Part shown: one piece after another, positions 35,790-45,280 of the stretch
Layout of the letters: the number at the start of each line of letters is the position of its first letter
How positions within the stretch are numbered: the stretch's first letter is position 1
Origin: Acidimicrobiaceae bacterium
Lineage (GTDB): Bacteria; Actinomycetota; Acidimicrobiia; Acidimicrobiales; Aldehydirespiratoraceae
DNA length: 61,945 bases
Assembly (NCBI GenBank): GCA_009835735.1
Contig: VXWX01000023.1
Location: 1 to 61,945 of the forward strand
Direction of reading: 5' to 3'
Position numbers and translations under genes: made by a program
The notes under the pieces: model-generated
Seen by the model: only the letters and a program-made list of their open reading frames with translations
The model's database searches: none
What the model was told of the DNA's origin: nothing

Positions 35790-36379
35790 CCGTACAGGCC
35801 TCTGGATCTGACGACTTCGGCCACGGCGGCGGGCACGAGCGCCTCCACCGGCCGTCCGTCCGCGAAACGGGACCGGACGTCGCACGACGAGATGTCCAGC
35901 GCGGGGACCTCCACCACGACGGCCGGCCATCCAGCCGGGGGACGCCCGCTGGAGGGTCCCGGCCGGTCGACCACGACCGTGGTGGCCAGCTCGCGCAGCT
36001 CGGATGGACGCTTCCAGGTGTCGAGTCCCTGGGCGGTGTCCGAGCCCACCACCAGCAGCAGCTCGGCCTCGGGATGCAGACCGCGCAGCTCCCGCAGCGT
36101 GTCGGCCATGTAGCTCTCGCCGCCGCGATCGATCTCGAGCGCGCTCGCCTCGAGCCCGTCGAGGTCACCGACGGCGGCCCTCACCATCTCCAGTCGCAGA
36201 TGGGCCGGCGTCACCGGTCGCAGCCCGGACTTCTGCCATGGATCGTTGGCCACCACCAACAGCACCTTGGAGATCCCTAACCGGTGGCGCACCTCCAACC
36301 CGGCTGCGAGATGGCCGAAGTGGGGCGGATCGAACGTCCCTCCCAGCACACCAATGCGATGAGGGTCCGGTCGAGGCAC
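35777..36379 (-). CDS. nadD: Nicotinate-nucleotide adenylyltransferase
   Basis: Adenylates nicotinate mononucleotide in NAD synthesis, 200 residues. The nucleotidyltransferase motif GVLGGTFDPPHFGHL with the HxGH-type pair lies near the N-terminus. VVANDPWQKSG, LLVVGSDTAQGLDTWKRP and the C-terminal DISSCDVRSRFADGRPVEALVP match NadD; the usual ISST(D/E)IR reads ISSCDVR. ATG 36379 opens the minus-strand series nadD-LCP-rsfS, divergent from the sigma factor. Confidence 0.94.
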   Translation of the reverse strand: MPRPDPHRIGVLGGTFDPPHFGHLAAGLEVRHRLGISKVLLVVANDPWQKSGLRPVTPAHLRLEMVRAAVGDLDGLEASALEIDRGGESYMADTLRELRGLHPEAELLLVVGSDTAQGLDTWKRPSELRELATTVVVDRPGPSSGRPPAGWPAVVVEVPALDISSCDVRSRFADGRPVEALVPAAVAEVVRSRGLYGCGH

Positions 36380-36416
36380 CGCGAAAGTCTATGATCGGAC
36401 GGTCACCCGCAATGGG

Positions 36417-36461
36417 TTCCCGCTCTTGTTCGCTGCGACCTGAGGGCCGCTCGGGCCGCAG
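36417..36461 (+). repeat. Dispersed intergenic repeat, copy A
   Basis: TTCCCGCTCTTGTTCGCTGC and a following GGGCCGCTCGGGCC match copies B (38935-38990) and C (47735-47790). This copy diverges in its middle (GACCTGA) and ends at GCAG. It lies between nadD and the sigma factor promoter. Confidence 0.7.
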
Positions 36462-36504
36462 GGAGAGAGCGTGACCAATGTCACACCTCCCGCGGGCGTA
36501 CATC

Positions 36505-36533
36505 TTGACTTGCCGGGAACAAACACCTAATCT
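36505..36533 (+). promoter_or_regulatory. Sigma-70-type promoter of the sigma factor gene
   Basis: TTGACT (36505-36510) and TAATCT (36528-36533) are separated by 17 nt. The local A/T content is far above the surroundings. The leader to ATG 36660 would be about 120 nt. Assignment is by pattern only. Confidence 0.65.
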
Positions 36534-36659
36534 ATATTGGTTCGTCTGGGCTGGAGTAGCGCACTTGGAGGGTGTGCGCCCGGCACCAAATCCTCCCCAC
36601 AAAGAAAGCGAGAAGGCTGCCCCTGCCGACGCGAGCGGGGCCGGTCAGGTGAATCAGAC

Positions 36660-37505
36660 ATGAGTGACTCAGTAGGACAGTATCTCAACGAAATCGGCGC
36701 GGTCGCGCTGCTCAACGCCCAAGAGGAGCGCGAACTCTCGCAGGCTATCGAGCGCGGCGTCGAGGCCCGTCTCCGCAAGGAGGAGGGCGAGACCGGTCGC
36801 GAGATCGACAGGGCGATCCGCGAGGCCGCCGCGGCCAAGGACCGCTTCATCCGGGCCAACCTGCGCCTGGTGGTGAGCGTCGCCCGCCGCTATCCCCTTC
36901 CCCCGGGCATGGAGCTGCTCGACCTCATCCAGGAGGGGAACCTCGGACTCGAGCACGCCGTCGACAAGTTCGACTGGCGCAAGGGCTTCAAGTTCTCGAC
37001 CTACGCGACCTTCTGGATCCGCCAGTCCATCGGGCGGGCCCTCGATCAGAAGGCGAGCCTGGTGCGCCTGCCCGGCGACCGGTCCGCGTCGTTGCGCGCC
37101 GCGCTGCGGCAGGTGTCCGGCGACGGCGACGAGCTGGACGACGACCATGCCCGGCTGCACCGGCTGACCACCCCCACGTCCCTCGACCGCACCATCGGCG
37201 ACGACGACAGCAACGAGCTGATCGATCTGCTCCCCGACGCCAACCCCGGGCCCGAGCTCGAGGTAATGGCCAAGGCCGAGGAGGAGATGGTGACCGGCCT
37301 GCTCGACATCCTCGAGCCCCGGGCCAAGTACGCGGTCGAGCAGCGCTTCGGACTCTCCGACGGCATCAAGCGCTCCTACCGCGAGGTCGGCGAGGAGCTG
37401 GGCGTCACCGCCGAGGCGGCCCGCCGCCTGGTGAAGCGCGCCATCAATGCCGTGCGCGAGCATGCCGAGGAGCTGAGTCTGGCCGAGACGGTCGACGCGG
37501 CTTAA
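36660..37505 (+). CDS. RNA polymerase sigma factor, sigma-70 family (RpoD/SigB-like)
   Basis: 281 residues. Region 1.2 is DSVGQYLNEIGAVALLNAQEE. Region 2 has RLVVSVARRYPLPPGMELLDLIQEGNLGLEHAVDKFDW and FSTYATFWIRQSIGRA. Region 4 ends with SYREVGEELGVTAEAARRLVKRAINAVRE, its helix-turn-helix. No region 1.1 is present, and region 3 is short, so it is a group 2/3 alternative factor and not the primary sigma. ATG 36660 follows a strong promoter. aroG starts 4 nt after its stop. Confidence 0.9.
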   Translation: MSDSVGQYLNEIGAVALLNAQEERELSQAIERGVEARLRKEEGETGREIDRAIREAAAAKDRFIRANLRLVVSVARRYPLPPGMELLDLIQEGNLGLEHAVDKFDWRKGFKFSTYATFWIRQSIGRALDQKASLVRLPGDRSASLRAALRQVSGDGDELDDDHARLHRLTTPTSLDRTIGDDDSNELIDLLPDANPGPELEVMAKAEEEMVTGLLDILEPRAKYAVEQRFGLSDGIKRSYREVGEELGVTAEAARRLVKRAINAVREHAEELSLAETVDAA

Positions 37506-37509
37506 CGCC

Positions 37510-38886
37510 ATGTCCGCCGGAGATCCCACCCTGTTCGCCGGCGGAAGCGATTGGTCGCCCTCGTCCTGGAGGGCCAAGCCTGCTCTCCAGCAGCCGGCTT
37601 GGCCCGACGAGGCCGAGCTCGAGCAGGCCACCAAGGCGCTGCGCGACCTGCCTCCGCTGGTGTTTGCGGGAGAGGCCCGCTCACTCATGAGCCACTTGGG
37701 GCGGGTAGCCAACGGCGAGGCGTTCCTGCTGCAGGCGGGCGACTGCGCGGAGTCGTTCGACTCCTCCGCCGACTCGATCCGCGACAAGCTGCGGGTGATC
37801 CTCCAGATGGCCATCGTGCTGACCTACTCGGGGGGCGTGCCACTGGTGAAGGTCGGCCGCATCGCGGGACAGTTCGCCAAGCCGAGGTCGAGTCCCACCG
37901 AGACCAAGGGCGAGGTGGAGCTCACCTCGTTCCTGGGCCACATGGTCAACGACATCGGCTTCAGCGAGGCCGAGCGGCTGCCCGACCCACGCCGCCTGCT
38001 GACCTCGTACCACCGGGCCGCGTCAACCCTCAACCTGCTGCGAGCCTTCACCCGGGGCGGTTACGCCGACCTGTCGAGGGTTGCCAGCTGGAACCGGGAG
38101 TTCGTGGCCACGTCGCCCGCAGGCCGGCGCTACGCGCGCATGGCCGATGAGATAGACCGGGCCCTGCGGTTCATGACCGCGTGCGGGGTGACCACCAGCA
38201 ACACCCCGCAGCTGCACGAGGTGGAGTTCTACACCAGCCACGAGGCCCTGGTGCTGGACTACGAGGAGGCCCTCACCCGCGAGGACTCCACCACCGGCGA
38301 CTGGTACGACTGCTCGGCCCACATGCTGTGGATCGGCGAGCGCACCCGCCAGCTCGACGGCGCCCACGTGGAGTTCCTGCGGGGCGTGCGCAACCCGCTC
38401 GGCTGCAAGATCGGGCCCACGGCTACCGCCGACGAGGTGGTCGCATTGTGCGAGCTGCTCAACCCGCAGCGGGTACCCGGCCGGCTCACCCTCATCACCA
38501 GGATGGGGGCCGGCAAGGTGGAAACTCTGCTGCCGCCGCTGCTGCGGGCGGTGCGGGACTCGGGCCACCCGGTGGCCTGGGCTTGCGACCCGATGCACGG
38601 CAACACCTACACGTCCACGTCGGGGCGCAAGACCCGCGACTTCGACGACGTGCTGGCCGAGATAAGCGGCTTCTTCGCGGCCCACACCGCCTGCGGCACC
38701 TGGGCCGGGGGCGTGCACGTGGAGCTGACCGGCGACGCGGTAACCGAGTGCATCGGAGGCGCCGACAAGATCCTCGACGCCGACTTGGAGCGAGCCTTCG
38801 AGACGCTGTGTGACCCTCGCCTCAACGGTCGCCAGTCGGTGGACCTCGCCTTCCGGGTGGCCGAGATGCTCTCCGGCGGGAACTGA
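37510..38886 (+). CDS. aroG: Class II 3-deoxy-7-phosphoheptulonate (DAHP) synthase
   Basis: Condenses phosphoenolpyruvate and erythrose-4-phosphate, the first step of aromatic amino acid synthesis. 458 residues, plant/mycobacterial type. Landmarks are LQAGDCAESFDS with a metal cysteine, KVGRIAGQFAKPRSS, WDCSAHMLWIGERTR-like YDCSAHMLWIGERTRQ, GVRNPLGCKIGPT, LITRMGAGK, WACDPMHGNTYTS and GGVHVELTGD. It is the second gene of a plus-strand pair with the sigma factor, and converges on the VWA gene. Confidence 0.95.
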   Translation: MSAGDPTLFAGGSDWSPSSWRAKPALQQPAWPDEAELEQATKALRDLPPLVFAGEARSLMSHLGRVANGEAFLLQAGDCAESFDSSADSIRDKLRVILQMAIVLTYSGGVPLVKVGRIAGQFAKPRSSPTETKGEVELTSFLGHMVNDIGFSEAERLPDPRRLLTSYHRAASTLNLLRAFTRGGYADLSRVASWNREFVATSPAGRRYARMADEIDRALRFMTACGVTTSNTPQLHEVEFYTSHEALVLDYEEALTREDSTTGDWYDCSAHMLWIGERTRQLDGAHVEFLRGVRNPLGCKIGPTATADEVVALCELLNPQRVPGRLTLITRMGAGKVETLLPPLLRAVRDSGHPVAWACDPMHGNTYTSTSGRKTRDFDDVLAEISGFFAAHTACGTWAGGVHVELTGDAVTECIGGADKILDADLERAFETLCDPRLNGRQSVDLAFRVAEMLSGGN

Positions 38887-38934
38887 GGATAGAGGCCGAG
38901 CGGATGGGCACGGTGGGCAAGGGCACTTCACGGC

Positions 38935-38990
38935 GCTGAGCGAGGCCGTGGCCCGAGCGGCCCGTGAGCGCAGCGAACAGGAGCGGGAAA
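38935..38990 (-). repeat. Dispersed intergenic repeat, copy B
   Basis: The minus strand reads TTTCCCGCTCCTGTTCGCTG, then CGCTCACGGGCCGCTCGGGC and CACGGCCTCGCTCAGC. It is nearly identical to copy C and partly to copy A. It lies between the convergent aroG and VWA genes, where a transcription stop would be useful. Confidence 0.75.
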
Positions 38991-38991
38991 C

Positions 38992-40461
38992 TTACGCCAG
39001 GCGGTCTACGAAGGCCTCTAGCTGTCGCAGGTTGCGAACCTCGAACACGCCGTCGCAGTGGGGGGCGTACTCCCCCACGATCGAGTCGCCGGTGTCCCAG
39101 TAGCTGCGGGGCTCGGGGTTGAGCCAGAACACGTGGCGGGCCTTCTGCTGCAGGGCCTTGATGATCCAGCTCTCGGGTGCGTGGTAGTTGTTGCGGGCGT
39201 CGCCGAGGATCAGCACGGTGGTGCGGGGCCCGACGTCGTCGGCGTAGTTGTCCCAGAACACGCCGAGGGCGTGGCCGTAGTCGGAGTGGCCGTCCACCCA
39301 CACCACGTCCGCCTCAGTGTTGACCCGGTGCACCGCCTCCGCGATGTCGTCGGTGCCCTCGAAGAAGCTGGTCACCTCGTCGAGCCCGTCGATGAACACG
39401 AACGACCGGACCTTGGAGAACTGGCTCGAGATGGCGTACACGAGGTGCAGCGTGAACCGGGCGAAGGCGGCCACCGAGCCTGACACGTCGGCCACCACCA
39501 TGATGTCCGGTTTGTGGGGCCGGGGGTGGCGGAATTTCGGCTCCACGGGCACACCGCCGTAGGACAGTGAGTGGCGCACGGTGGAGCGGAAGTCGAGCGG
39601 TCCCGCCCGTCCGTGGCGGCGCTTGCGGACGAGCCTGGCGGCCAGCTTGCGGGTCAGCGGGTAGATGGCCTTGCGCAGGCTGGCCATCTCCTCGCGGGAG
39701 GCGTGCATGAAGTCGATGTCCGACGGCAGCGGCTTGCGCAGGGTCTTGGCCATGGCCTCGACGCCCCGGTCGGCCACCAGCCGTCGCCGGATCTCGGCCT
39801 CGATCTGGCGTTTGAGCTCGGCGATGCGCAACTCGAACTCGTCGCGCCGCAGTCGCAGATCGAAGTCGTCGACATCGCCCTCGGTGTGCTGTTCGGCGTC
39901 CATGAGACGCTCCAGCACGCCTTCCAGGTCGAGGTTCCGCAGGGTGCGGTACAGGTAGTAGGTGCCTCCGACGGGACGGCCCGGCTCCATCCCCGCGTAG
40001 CGGCGCACCGCCTCGCGGGCCGCGGCCCGCAGCATCTCTGAGTCGCCCCGCATCAGCGCCCGGTAGAGCATCTCGGCCAGCTCCTCCGGGCTGAGCATGT
40101 CGCCGCCGGAGCCCCGGTCGCCCTGGGCCCGGATCTCGCCGTCGGCCTCGTCGGCCTCGTCGAGATCATCGGCGGCGATCTCGTACTGGGCGCCCCGCAG
40201 GGAGAAGTACACCTCGAAGACGGTCTCGAAGGCCTTCCAGTGAGCCTGGTTCTTCACCAGCGTGGCCGCCAGGGCGTACTTGAAGGTCTCGCGATCGGTG
40301 ATGGGGACGTGCTTCACGGCCTCCATGGCGTCGAGGTTCTCGGTGAGGCTGGCAGGAATGCCGACAGCCCGCAGCTCGGCGATGAAGCCGTTGAGAAGGT
40401 CCAGGAGGGGATCCCCCGCCTCGACTGGGAGCGTGGGGAGGTCAGTCTCGTAGGCTGTCAC
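38992..40461 (-). CDS. VWA domain protein (CoxE-like), partner of MoxR ATPase
   Basis: 489 residues. The C-terminal half is a von Willebrand A domain with MIDAS start VVADVSGSVAAF (D-x-S-x-S), SFVFIDGLDEVTSFF, and TTVLILGDARNNYH. The N-terminal half is helical and charged (EFELRIAELKRQIEAEIRRR). Such proteins pair with MoxR AAA ATPases to mature or insert metal centres into target enzymes. The MoxR gene lies 5 bp upstream. The target enzyme is not in the window. GTG 40461 is the start. Confidence 0.88.
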   Translation of the reverse strand: MTAYETDLPTLPVEAGDPLLDLLNGFIAELRAVGIPASLTENLDAMEAVKHVPITDRETFKYALAATLVKNQAHWKAFETVFEVYFSLRGAQYEIAADDLDEADEADGEIRAQGDRGSGGDMLSPEELAEMLYRALMRGDSEMLRAAAREAVRRYAGMEPGRPVGGTYYLYRTLRNLDLEGVLERLMDAEQHTEGDVDDFDLRLRRDEFELRIAELKRQIEAEIRRRLVADRGVEAMAKTLRKPLPSDIDFMHASREEMASLRKAIYPLTRKLAARLVRKRRHGRAGPLDFRSTVRHSLSYGGVPVEPKFRHPRPHKPDIMVVADVSGSVAAFARFTLHLVYAISSQFSKVRSFVFIDGLDEVTSFFEGTDDIAEAVHRVNTEADVVWVDGHSDYGHALGVFWDNYADDVGPRTTVLILGDARNNYHAPESWIIKALQQKARHVFWLNPEPRSYWDTGDSIVGEYAPHCDGVFEVRNLRQLEAFVDRLA

Positions 40462-40466
40462 GGCCT

Positions 40467-41348
40467 CTAGGGCTCGATGCCCTCGACGGTCGCCAGTTCC
40501 TTGTTCGCCTTGGCGATGTCGCTCTGGTACTTCAGCAGGATGTTCACCGTCTCGGCGGCCACGTCGGCGTCGATGTGCTGCACGCCCAGCAGGACCAGCG
40601 TGCGGGCCCAGTCGAGGGTCTCCGACACCGACGGCGGCTTCTTGAGCTCCAGCCGGCGGATGGAGCGGACCACCCGGGCGACCTGGTCGGCCAGGTTCTC
40701 GGCTATGTCGGGAACCTTGGCCAGCACGATCTCCTTCTCCCGCTCCATCGTCGGGTAGTCGATGTGGAGATACAGGCAGCGCCGCTTCAGGGCCTCGCTC
40801 AGCTCGCGGGTGTTGTTGGAGGTCAGGAACACCAGCGGCACCTGCAGCGCCTCCATGGTGCCCAACTCCGGGATCGAGACCTGGTACTCGCTGAGGATCT
40901 CCAGCAGCAGGGCCTCGGTCTCGACCTCAACCCGGTCGACCTCGTCGATCAGCAGCACGATCGGATCGACGGCTCTGATGGCCTCCAGCAGGGGCCGGGT
41001 CAGCAGGAACTCGTCGGAGAAGATGTCGTCTGAGACCTCGTCCCAACCCACGTCGGCGTCGCGCTCGGTCTGGATCCGCAGCAGCTGCTTCTTGTAGTTC
41101 CACTCGTACAGCGCCTTGGCCTCATCGAGGCCCTCATAGCACTGCAGGCGGATCAGGCGGCTGCCCGTCATTTCGGCCACACTCTTGGCCAGCTGGGTCT
41201 TGCCGGTTCCGGCCGGGCCCTCGACGAGCACCGGCTTGTCGAGCCGGTCGGCCAGGTAGACGACCCCGGCCAGGCCGGAGTCGCAGAGGTAGTCGACCTT
41301 GTGGAGGTCCTGTTGGACCGCGTCGACGTCAGTGAAGCGATGCGACAT
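40467..41348 (-). CDS. MoxR family AAA+ ATPase
   Basis: 293 residues from ATG 41348; a TTG at 41369 would overlap proA and is less likely. Walker A is EGPAGTGKTQLAKSVAEM, Walker B is VLLIDEVDRVEVETEALLLEI, sensor 1 is VFLTSNNTRELSEALKRRCLYL with an arginine finger. It resembles CoxD/MoxR chaperones working with the downstream VWA protein. The pair sits between proA and the sigma/aroG insertion. Confidence 0.92.
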   Translation of the reverse strand: MSHRFTDVDAVQQDLHKVDYLCDSGLAGVVYLADRLDKPVLVEGPAGTGKTQLAKSVAEMTGSRLIRLQCYEGLDEAKALYEWNYKKQLLRIQTERDADVGWDEVSDDIFSDEFLLTRPLLEAIRAVDPIVLLIDEVDRVEVETEALLLEILSEYQVSIPELGTMEALQVPLVFLTSNNTRELSEALKRRCLYLHIDYPTMEREKEIVLAKVPDIAENLADQVARVVRSIRRLELKKPPSVSETLDWARTLVLLGVQHIDADVAAETVNILLKYQSDIAKANKELATVEGIEP

Positions 41349-41369
41349 GGCAGCAACCAGACTTGTCAA

Positions 41370-42677
41370 TCAGCGGACGTGGCCTTCGCCGCGCACGACG
41401 AACTTGAGGGTGGTGAGCTGGTCGAGCCCCATCGGCCCGCGAGCGTGGAGCTTCTGGGTGCTGATGCCGATCTCTGCCCCGAACCCGAACTCCTCGCCGT
41501 CCACGAATCGGGTGGAGGCGTTGACGAGCACCGCCGCGGCGTCAACCTGCTTGGTGAACCGGTCGGCCGCGGCGAGATCGGAGGTGATGATGGTCTCGGA
41601 ATGGCCTGATCCGTTGTCGTTCACATGGGCGATGGCCTCGTCGAGAGTGTCCACCACCCTCACCGACATCTTCAGGTCGAGGAACTCGGTGGCGTGGTCG
41701 GCGGCGGTCGCCTCCCCCATCGACGGCACGGCCTGGCGGGCCCGCTTGTCGCCGACGAGCTCGACACCGGCCAGCGCGTCCGCGGCCCGGGGCAGGAACT
41801 CTGCCGCCACTGCGGAGTGGACCACCAGAGACTCGAGCGCGTTGCACACCCCCGGTCGCTGGATCTTGCCGTTGACGACGATGTTCAGGGCGGCGTCAAG
41901 GTCGGCGGAGGCATCCACGTAGGCGTGGCAGTTGCCCGCCCCGTCGATGACCACGGGCACGGTGGCGTGCTCGATCACCGACTCGAGAAGCGACGTCCCG
42001 CCCCGGGGGATCAGGCAGTCGACATAGTCGTTCTGCTGCATGAACTCCACCGCCGCGGCCCTCGAGGTGTCCTCCACCAGGACGAGCCCGTCGGCGGGCA
42101 GGCCGGCCGACGCGATGGCCTCGCGTATGGCCGCCGCGATGGCCAGATTGGATTGGATGGCCGACGACGACCCCCTCAGGAAGGCGGCGTTGCCCGACTT
42201 GAGGCAGAGGCCGGCCGCGTCCGAGGTGACGTTGGGACGGCTCTCATAGATGATGGCAACCACACCCAGGGGAACGCGCAGCCTCTCGATGCGCAGCCCG
42301 TTGGGCCTCACCCAGCCGTCGGCCACCTCGCCCACCGGATCGGGCCGGGCCGCGATCTGCCTGAGGCCGCCGGCCATGGCGTCGATCCGGTCGATCGACA
42401 GCCGGAGGCGGTCGACGAGCGGAGCCGGAGTGCCGCCGGCGATGGCCCGCTCGACGTCGATGGCGTTGGCCGCGCAGATCTGGTCGGCTCGGGTCACCAG
42501 CAGGTCGGCCGCAGCGTGCAGCGCGGCGTCCTTGACAGCGGTGGATGCCGCGGCCATCGCCCTGGAAGCAGCCTTGGCCCGAGCAGCCAGCTCAGCTACC
42601 GGCGTCGGCTCGGGCTCGGGTACGGACTCGGTGAAGGGCGCGGCGGACGGCATGACGGTGGTTGCTGCGCTGCTCAT
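41370..42677 (-). CDS. proA: Glutamate-5-semialdehyde dehydrogenase (gamma-glutamyl phosphate reductase)
   Basis: Second step of proline synthesis, 435 residues. IYESRPNVTSDAAGLCLKSGNA, the catalytic cysteine in QRPGVCNALESL (about residue 276), DLKMSVRVVDTLDEAI and FGFGAEIGISTQKLHARGPMGL are all present. Its partner proB lies 2.6 kb upstream on the same strand, separated by the plus-strand murJ-pspA pair. In many actinobacteria the two are adjacent. Confidence 0.95.
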   Translation of the reverse strand: MSSAATTVMPSAAPFTESVPEPEPTPVAELAARAKAASRAMAAASTAVKDAALHAAADLLVTRADQICAANAIDVERAIAGGTPAPLVDRLRLSIDRIDAMAGGLRQIAARPDPVGEVADGWVRPNGLRIERLRVPLGVVAIIYESRPNVTSDAAGLCLKSGNAAFLRGSSSAIQSNLAIAAAIREAIASAGLPADGLVLVEDTSRAAAVEFMQQNDYVDCLIPRGGTSLLESVIEHATVPVVIDGAGNCHAYVDASADLDAALNIVVNGKIQRPGVCNALESLVVHSAVAAEFLPRAADALAGVELVGDKRARQAVPSMGEATAADHATEFLDLKMSVRVVDTLDEAIAHVNDNGSGHSETIITSDLAAADRFTKQVDAAAVLVNASTRFVDGEEFGFGAEIGISTQKLHARGPMGLDQLTTLKFVVRGEGHVR

Positions 42678-42739
42678 CGTCTCAGGCTATAGGGGTCGGG
42701 CGACTAGCCTCGCCTCGCAAGTGCGTTGGACTGCGACCA

Positions 42740-44413
42740 GTGACTGAACCGAGGCGACCTCGCCGGGCTTCGGGCTCGGTGATGGTGGCGCTGGGCATCG
42801 CGGCCAGCCGTCTGGCCGGCCTGGGACGCGAGACGGTCGCTTCCCGCCTACTGGGCAACACCGCGGCCGGCGACGCCTTTGCCGTGGCCATGCGCATCCC
42901 GAACATGCTCCAGAACCTGCTCGGAGAGGGTGTGCTGTCAGCCAGTTTCGTGCCTGTCTACAGCCGGCTGCTCGACGACGGTGCCCGCGACGAGGACAGC
43001 CGTACCGATCCCGGCCAGGTGGCCGGAGCGGTGGCGGCCGCCCTCATGACCGTCGTCGGGCTGTCTGTCGCCCTGATCGTCACGCTGGCTCGTCCCATCA
43101 CCTTCGTGCTGGCACCCGGGCTGACGGACGACCGTTTCGACCTGGCCGTATCGCTGGTGCGCATCACCGCGCTGGGCACCGGGTTCGCCGTTCTGTCGGC
43201 TTGGTGCCTCGGGGTGCTCAACAGCCACCGGCGCTTCTTCGTGTCCTACGCGGCCCCGGTTCTGTGGAACGCAGTGCAGGTCGGGGCTCTGGTGGTGGCC
43301 TGGATCCTCGCCTTCGACCTCGACGGCGTGGCCCGAGCCCTGGCCTGGGGCGTCGCCGGCGGAGGTTTGGCTCAGTTGCTGGTGCAACTGCCGCTCACCT
43401 TGCGCCTGGCCCGGGGACTGCGGCTGCGATGGATGCGGGGCCATGCCGGATTGAGGGAGATCCGGCGCCGGTTCGGTCCCGCGGTAGCGGGCCGCGGCGT
43501 GGTGCAGGTGTCCGCGTACGTCGACTTGGTGCTGGCGTCGCTTCTCGCCACGGGCGCCATGGCGGCCCTGTACCGGGCCCAGATCCTCTACATGCTTCCC
43601 GTGAGCCTGTTCGCCATGAGCGTGGCCGCCGCGGAGTTGCCGGAGATGTCGCGACAGGCGGACGATCCGGTCGCGCTGGCCACCCGTTCCCGGTCGGCCA
43701 TGCGCAAGGTCGCCTTCTGGATGCTGCTGGCCGCCGCGGTGTACATCGCAGCAGGCGACCTGGTGGTGGGCCTGCTGTTCCAGGGCGGCGTGTTCTCGGA
43801 GGCCGACACCGTGCTGGTGTGGTTCGTGGTCGGGGCCTACGCGCTCGGATTGCCGGCCACCGGCGTGAGTCGGGTGCTGCAGAACGTGTGCTACGCCCGG
43901 GGCGACACAGCCGGCCCGGCCGGGATCGCGGCGGTCCGCGTGGCGGTGGCCGCGGCGGTCGGCATGGTCGTGATGTTCCCCCTCGACCGCGTCGTTGTGA
44001 GCGGTGACCGCCTGCTCAGCGCGGCCGAGGGCATCGGACTGGCATGGGCATTGCCTGAAGCCGAGCGAGCACTGGGCGATGTGGTGCGGTTGGGCGCAGT
44101 CGGGCTGGCTCTGGGGTCGGCCGTGGCGGCGTGGACCGAGATAGTCCTGCTCGCCCGGCGGCTCCGCACCGAAGAGGCAGTCCGTTCTGCTCTCGGCGCT
44201 CCGACGACGGCCGCCGCGGTGGCCTTCGCCGCGACCGCCTCGCTCAAGCTCCTGATCGACGGTTGGCCCCTGCTCCTGTCGGCCCCCACCGCGGCCGCGT
44301 TCGCCGTGGGCGTGTACACGGTGGTCGCCTACCGCCGCAACGTCGCAGAGGCCCAACTGCTGCTCCAGCCGGCCCGAAGGATCATCTGGCACCGCCGCAA
44401 CCAGTCGGGTTGA
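42740..44413 (+). CDS. murJ: Lipid II flippase MurJ / MviN family
   Basis: Moves the peptidoglycan precursor across the membrane, 557 residues with about 14 hydrophobic spans. The N-terminal GIAASRLAGLGRETVASRLLG, then NMLQNLLGEGVLSASFVPVYS, match MurJ. The C-terminal pseudokinase extension of mycobacterial MviN is absent. GTG 42740 is the start adopted, without a clear ribosome site; it is divergent from proA across 62 bp. Confidence 0.92.
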   Translation: MTEPRRPRRASGSVMVALGIAASRLAGLGRETVASRLLGNTAAGDAFAVAMRIPNMLQNLLGEGVLSASFVPVYSRLLDDGARDEDSRTDPGQVAGAVAAALMTVVGLSVALIVTLARPITFVLAPGLTDDRFDLAVSLVRITALGTGFAVLSAWCLGVLNSHRRFFVSYAAPVLWNAVQVGALVVAWILAFDLDGVARALAWGVAGGGLAQLLVQLPLTLRLARGLRLRWMRGHAGLREIRRRFGPAVAGRGVVQVSAYVDLVLASLLATGAMAALYRAQILYMLPVSLFAMSVAAAELPEMSRQADDPVALATRSRSAMRKVAFWMLLAAAVYIAAGDLVVGLLFQGGVFSEADTVLVWFVVGAYALGLPATGVSRVLQNVCYARGDTAGPAGIAAVRVAVAAAVGMVVMFPLDRVVVSGDRLLSAAEGIGLAWALPEAERALGDVVRLGAVGLALGSAVAAWTEIVLLARRLRTEEAVRSALGAPTTAAAVAFAATASLKLLIDGWPLLLSAPTAAAFAVGVYTVVAYRRNVAEAQLLLQPARRIIWHRRNQSG

Positions 44414-44453
44414 GCGTCTCTGTACTTCCGGGCGCTGCGGAGGAAGTAGAGTT

Positions 44454-45260
44454 GTGGATATGTGGAAACTCCTCAAGCGCCGCTGGAAGTACCTGACGGC
44501 CCGGCTGGGCGGCCGCTGGGAGGAGACCGCCGACCCCAAGACCCAGCTGGAGCAGGCAATCCGCGAGGCCCGGGAGCAGCACAAGCGGCTCAAGGAGCAA
44601 GCGGCAAACGTGATCGCCAACCAGAAGCAGACCGAGATGCGGCTCAACCGGGCCATCTCAGAGCTGGAGCGAGTGAACGTCAACGCCCGTCGCGCCCTGA
44701 TGATGGCCCAGGAGGCGGTCTCGGACGGGGACCAGCCCAAGGCCAAGTCGTACAACTCCGCAGCCGAGCAGCTCGCAGGACGCATGATCACGCTCGAACA
44801 GGAGATCGAGAGCCTCAAGGACCTGTACCTGCAGACATCGCAGGCATCAGACGAGGCCAAGGCGGCAGTAACGCAGAACTCGCTGAGCCTCCAGGAGAAA
44901 CTGCGACAGCAACAGAGACTCCTCGGTCAGCTCGACCAGGCACGCATGCAGGAGCAGATGAACGAGGCCATGACCTCTCTCTCCGAGGCGATCGGGGAGG
45001 AATTGCCCACCTTCAACGAGATACGGGACAAGATCGAGGCCCGCTACGCCAAAGCCAAGGGCATGGCCGAGCTCGCTGAGGGAGGACCCGAAGTGAGCAT
45101 GCTCGAGATCGAGGAGGCAGCCCGCAACAAGGATGCGAAGGCCCGTCTCGACCAGATGAGGGAGACTCTCGGCCTTCCCGCACCTGCGCCTGACGAGATC
45201 GTCGAGGCGACCGTGGTCGAGGCGGCTGACGCGGAGACGAAATCGCCCTCGGAGGGCTGA
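44454..45260 (+). CDS. pspA: PspA/IM30 (ESCRT-III-like) family protein
   Basis: Membrane-stress protein that coats damaged inner membrane, 268 residues. The chain is almost entirely coiled-coil helix: an N-terminal amphipathic WKLLKRRWKYLTARLGGRWE, then long heptad stretches such as RLNRAISELERVNVNARRAL and EQEIESLKDLYLQTSQ. GTG 44454 has GGAGG at 44439-44443; ATG 44460 is an alternative. It lies 40 bp after murJ, linking it with envelope upkeep, and converges on proB. Confidence 0.88.
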   Translation: MDMWKLLKRRWKYLTARLGGRWEETADPKTQLEQAIREAREQHKRLKEQAANVIANQKQTEMRLNRAISELERVNVNARRALMMAQEAVSDGDQPKAKSYNSAAEQLAGRMITLEQEIESLKDLYLQTSQASDEAKAAVTQNSLSLQEKLRQQQRLLGQLDQARMQEQMNEAMTSLSEAIGEELPTFNEIRDKIEARYAKAKGMAELAEGGPEVSMLEIEEAARNKDAKARLDQMRETLGLPAPAPDEIVEATVVEAADAETKSPSEG

Positions 45261-45280
45261 ACTCCCGCTGACCGCAGCCG